Positions 61,028-64,000 of a DNA stretch of 64,000 nucleotides are shown in pieces. This DNA is from Podocnemis expansa (taxonomy: Eukaryota > Chordata > Testudines > Podocnemididae): positions 12,680,663 through 12,744,662 of the forward strand of contig ML681995.1 in the NCBI GenBank assembly GCA_007922195.1, in the 5' to 3' direction. Made by a program: the position numbers and the translations under genes. A model generated the notes under the pieces. The model saw nothing but the letters and a program-made list of their open reading frames with translations, did no database searches and was not told the origin of the DNA. Position 1 is the stretch's first letter. The number at the start of each line of letters is the position of its first letter.

Positions 61028-61084
61028 TTTGATTTTGACATAGCCCACACAGGACTGGATCAAAAGCTCTGTTCTGATACTGTT

Positions 61085-61120
61085 TCCCGGCAGCAGTTAA
61101 CCCTAATTCTCTTTATAAAG
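61085..61120 (-). promoter_or_regulatory. TATA box and expected start region of the SPINK-like gene
   Basis: A TTTATAAAG at 61112-61120 reads as a TATA box on the minus strand, 85-93 bp before the ATG (61025-61027). Transcription would start near 61085-61090, giving a 5' UTR of about 60 nt with no intervening ATG in good context. A TATA promoter without a CpG island fits a tissue-restricted secretory gene. Confidence 0.55.
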
Positions 61121-62880
61121 AAGTGTCTGTACCTATTATATGGGTTGGGAAGTGGTGCCACAGAGTTGTTCATTCTTTAACTATTTCACCTCCCACTGAC
61201 TCTTCAGAAACTCCACCTCTAGCTTCTTTCTATGCCCTGCCCCCTAATAAATTCAATCTACAGCCATACCCCTGATCATTCTCTGACAGCCTGGGGCAAC
61301 CTCCTTTTCACCAACACCCTGCTTATCCTACACCATTTGTCCCACATTCCACCCACACTTCCCAGCAGCAATACCTTCACCCCAAGTATCTTTGAGGAAT
61401 CTTTGATTGAACTTCTCTGGGCTAGTATGCAGGTCAGAAGAGTTCATTATAACAGTCCCTTCTGGCCTTAAAAATCTATGCAGTTATGATTTTCAGAGAT
61501 CCTGAGCTCCCAGAACTCTCACTGATGCCAGATGTGGATATTCAGCACATCTGAAAATTAGCTCCTCAGCACCTCTGTCTGTCTACCCTCACACAGAGAG
61601 TTTCTAGCTGGGGAGATACTCCACAGTGCTCACCAGTAGCTAGTAGTTCTTGGAGGTCCTCAGGCGGAGATGTCTGCTCAGTAGTGTAAGACCAGTCCAG
61701 TCCACACACTTAGAGCACTTTGGTCTTTCTGTGGGAGAGGGGCGTCAGAGAAGTGGTTTTCTTCCATTCCTTCACACGAGTGGGTGCAGGGCATGTAGTG
61801 AACAGCATACACATCTAATTCATTTTCTCAGAAAGTGGGAGAATTTAGAAGAGCATCTCTTCCTCACCTCATTGGAGCAGGAATGCCTTGGGGAGACTCT
61901 TTAGCCCCCACTATGGAACCTCTTGGGTGCTCTGAGTGCCCAGTGGGGCACATTTGTTGAGGGCCTGAACTTCAGTGCTGTTCTTCTTACTCAGGCAACA
62001 GGACGAGATGCTCCTGTCAGAAGTGGCATACATGCCACATTTGAATGGAAATGTCATCCACACACATTTGCTGCTGGCCCCTGGGCAGGGTTTGAAAATC
62101 CTCAGAGATTCCAAGAGGAGAAAATGAAGCAGGGAAGAGGCTGAAGGCTCAGCTAATGGCTCTTGTAGGCCTCCTGGCCAACTCAGTGCAGGGGCAGGCT
62201 GCCTTCCCTCCCATACATCATCCTGGTCTCTGGCAACACTCTTGGACATTGGTGGTGGGGGGCACAGGAGGTGGACACATTGTATAACTTTTTAAGTTTC
62301 ACGTAGTTCAAGAAGACATTGTTTTATAACAACTCCATTGGGGGATACTATAGCCCCTTTAATTTATTTCCACTCCCTTTTCCTGATGGAAGCATATTTA
62401 TTATTCCTTGTTCTGAATGACTAAACTCAGCATGTATTTGGGATACCAGGTCCTTGCTATGCAGCCAGTTCAGATCTGGTACAGGTTGGTGCTGATCAAA
62501 ACTTGTTCCTGTACAATGGCTGTTCAGGGGAGCTATAGCATGTGCCAATGGAGACTGAGTTGGCCTAAGTCCACCCATGAGCAGCAGTCACAACTGCAAT
62601 CCATGTGCTCTGCTTCTCGTCAGTAATGTTTGGGGGACGAACCATCTCCAGAAGATCAGGACACAGTGGAGAGGAGCTGGGCAACATCTTTTCTCCTGCT
62701 CCATGCACCTAGGTGGCTTCTCAATAGACAAATTGCCAAGGAGATGAAGGTACAGATAGTATAACTCAGTGCCTAACACACTCTGGGGCATGCAACACAC
62801 ATGGGGCCCCTGCATAGAGTTCTGGAGTCATTGTGCGTGCAAAGGCAATGCGTTTGTGAAGCAACAGTTTATTGTGTGTG
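61121..62880. other. no gene seen; CR1 tail at about 61425-61490
   Basis: The CR1-like 3' end 'aacagtcccttctggccttaaaaatctatg' reads on the plus strand. Open frames in the rest are short and without family resemblance. The upstream region of the SPINK-like gene lies here. Confidence 0.4.
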
Positions 62881-62889
62881 CTTATGTCC

Positions 62890-63125
62890 AGATGAGTCTT
62901 TTAGTTTGAAACAACAGTGGTTGTTTCAAAATAAAAAAAGTATGTCCACACAATGTTTTCTTGTTTTGAAACGATGGAGCCCGTCGTTTCGAAACATGAG
63001 CCGTCGTTTCGAAACGGCTTAAACCACTTTTGTTTTGAAACAACAGTTATTTCGAAACTGGTTGTTTCAAAATAATGCCATTTGGACATGTTATTTCAAA
63101 ACAACCATTGTTTCAAAATAACGTT
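62890..63125. mobile_element. MITE end with iterated 'gtttcgaaac' motif
   Basis: About a dozen copies of 'gtttcgaaac' or 'gttatttcgaaac' words in both directions lie between 62908 and 63122, e.g. 'cgtcgtttcgaaac' twice near 62980-63020. It is the same building principle as 53187-53544 and 54161-54662. The other end is not in the window. Confidence 0.5.
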
Positions 63126-63149
63126 GACCTTCCTCCCACGGTGCATGGC

Positions 63150-64000
63150 ACCCTGGGAAAAAGGCGCCCCCCTCAGCACCCTGGCCAGGGTGCTGAGGGG
63201 AGTGCAGGGGGACGGCGTGCGCCCCAGCCAGCTTCCCCCGCCGCTTCCCCTTGCTGGGAGCAGGGGAGGGTTGGATGCCTCAGCCCCTTCACCCCCCTCC
63301 CCCAGAAAGGGGAAGTGGCGGGCAAAGCCAGCTGGGGTGCCTGCCACCCCCTCTACGCCCGGCAAGGGGAAGTGGCAGGAAAACCGGCTGGGGCGCCCGC
63401 CACCCCCTCTGCCCTGGGCAAGGGGAAGCGGTGAGGAAAACCTGCCGCTCTCCCTTGCCCAGCACGGGTGGGGGGGGGGCAGCAGGCGCTCCAGCCAGCT
63501 TGGCGCCCTGCTCGCACAACCCCTGGCCACCTGCAAGCGGCCAGGGAACGTGCGGGCTGGGGCTCCCCTGGCCGCTTGTAAGTGGTGGGGGAACGGGCAC
63601 CCCCACCCCACTGCTCACAGGGGTAAGGGCTGCTGGTGCCCGCTCTACCCTGCTGCTGGGGCTTGGGGGAAGCTGCCGGCCCCGTGCAAGCCACGGGTGC
63701 TGGCTTTGCCCCCCACCAAGGCTTGGGGGGAGCTGCCGGCCCTGCGCAAGCCGCAGGTGCTGGCACCCGCAGCTTGCACAGGGCCAGCAACTCCCCCCAA
63801 GCCTGGGCAGCAAGCAGGGAGCCCCGGTGGGGGGGCAGAGCTGGCTGCCTGTGCCCCTGCCCCTGTCCCGGCTGGGGGGCAGACACCCAGCCCTGGCAGA
63901 GGCAGTGCAGGCTCCCCGCCGTGGGGGCATGGGTCACCTAGCCCCCTGGTACCCCCTTTCCCCACCCCAGCCTCAAGGCAGGAGCAGAGGGCTAGGAGCC
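63150..64000. repeat. GC-rich tandem and inverted repeats, running off the window
   Basis: An imperfect unit 'ggcaaggggaagtggcggg..aaa.ccggctggggcgcccgccaccccctctg' repeats about three times from 63300 to 63440. The unit 'gcttggggg(g/a)agctgccggcc..gcaagccgcaggtgctggc' is repeated directly at 63660 and 63720 and inverted at 63770-63812. The long open frames on both strands follow from composition and periodicity. Confidence 0.6.

Noticed and set aside
63096..63965. Long frames (up to 213 codons) on both strands near the end
   Set aside because: They follow the tandem repeats and base composition, overlap antisense, and have no recognisable fold or start context.
1..64000. CRISPR arrays, operons, tRNA or rRNA genes
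   Set aside because: None seen. The regular repeats are minisatellites or transposon arms, and the tRNA-like heads belong to MIR-type SINEs.

Overview
This window is nuclear DNA of an amniote vertebrate, most likely a turtle, with a crocodilian as the alternative. The evidence is a CR1 LINE with the bird/reptile type of 3' tail, a Penelope-like element, MIR-like SINEs, hAT and Harbinger-type non-autonomous elements, and a palindromic repeat with 'agttccaaaggggtagcc' ends that I remember from turtles and crocodilians. Coding sequence is sparse, introns are spliced, and there is one 10-N assembly gap (22509-22518). There is nothing prokaryotic here: no operons, tRNA or rRNA genes, or CRISPR.

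The main result is a complete, compact gene on the minus strand, 57451-61027. Its four small exons encode an 89-residue secreted Kazal-type serine protease inhibitor, closest to SPINK4 by what I remember of that family. Every exon has a consensus splice site and the phases run 1-0-2, as in SPINK1. A TATA box lies about 85 bp before the ATG and an AATAAA lies in the 3' flank. No exon is longer than 113 bp, so a search for long open frames would miss the gene.

On the plus strand, 50757-52548, lie the last two exons of an NHL-repeat (beta-propeller) protein. The sequence carries one single-base frameshift in the last exon, so it is either a recent pseudogene or an assembly error. A possible further exon lies at 47881-47953. 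The NHL gene and the SPINK-like gene are convergent. A well-formed terminal coding exon of an unrecognised minus-strand gene is at 13975-14064. A CpG island at 21.65-22.33 kb is the only obvious CpG-type promoter in the window and could serve that gene, though this is inference.

The rest is mostly repeats. From 0 to 13 kb there are two copies of one hAT family (one with another hAT nested in it), palindromic elements and MITEs. From 20 to 23 kb there is a minisatellite, the CpG island, and a foldback element whose arm has expanded into a tandem array containing the gap. From 26 to 33 kb there are hAT elements with 8-bp target duplications, a 5'-truncated CR1, a MIR-like SINE, a Harbinger-type element with TAA duplications, and probable solo LTRs. 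From 36 to 49 kb there are more hAT elements and the Penelope-like remnant. From 52 to 56 kb there is a dense cluster of palindromic elements and MITEs between the two genes. From 62.9 kb to the end there is a MITE-type repeat and GC-rich tandem and inverted repeats that run off the window.
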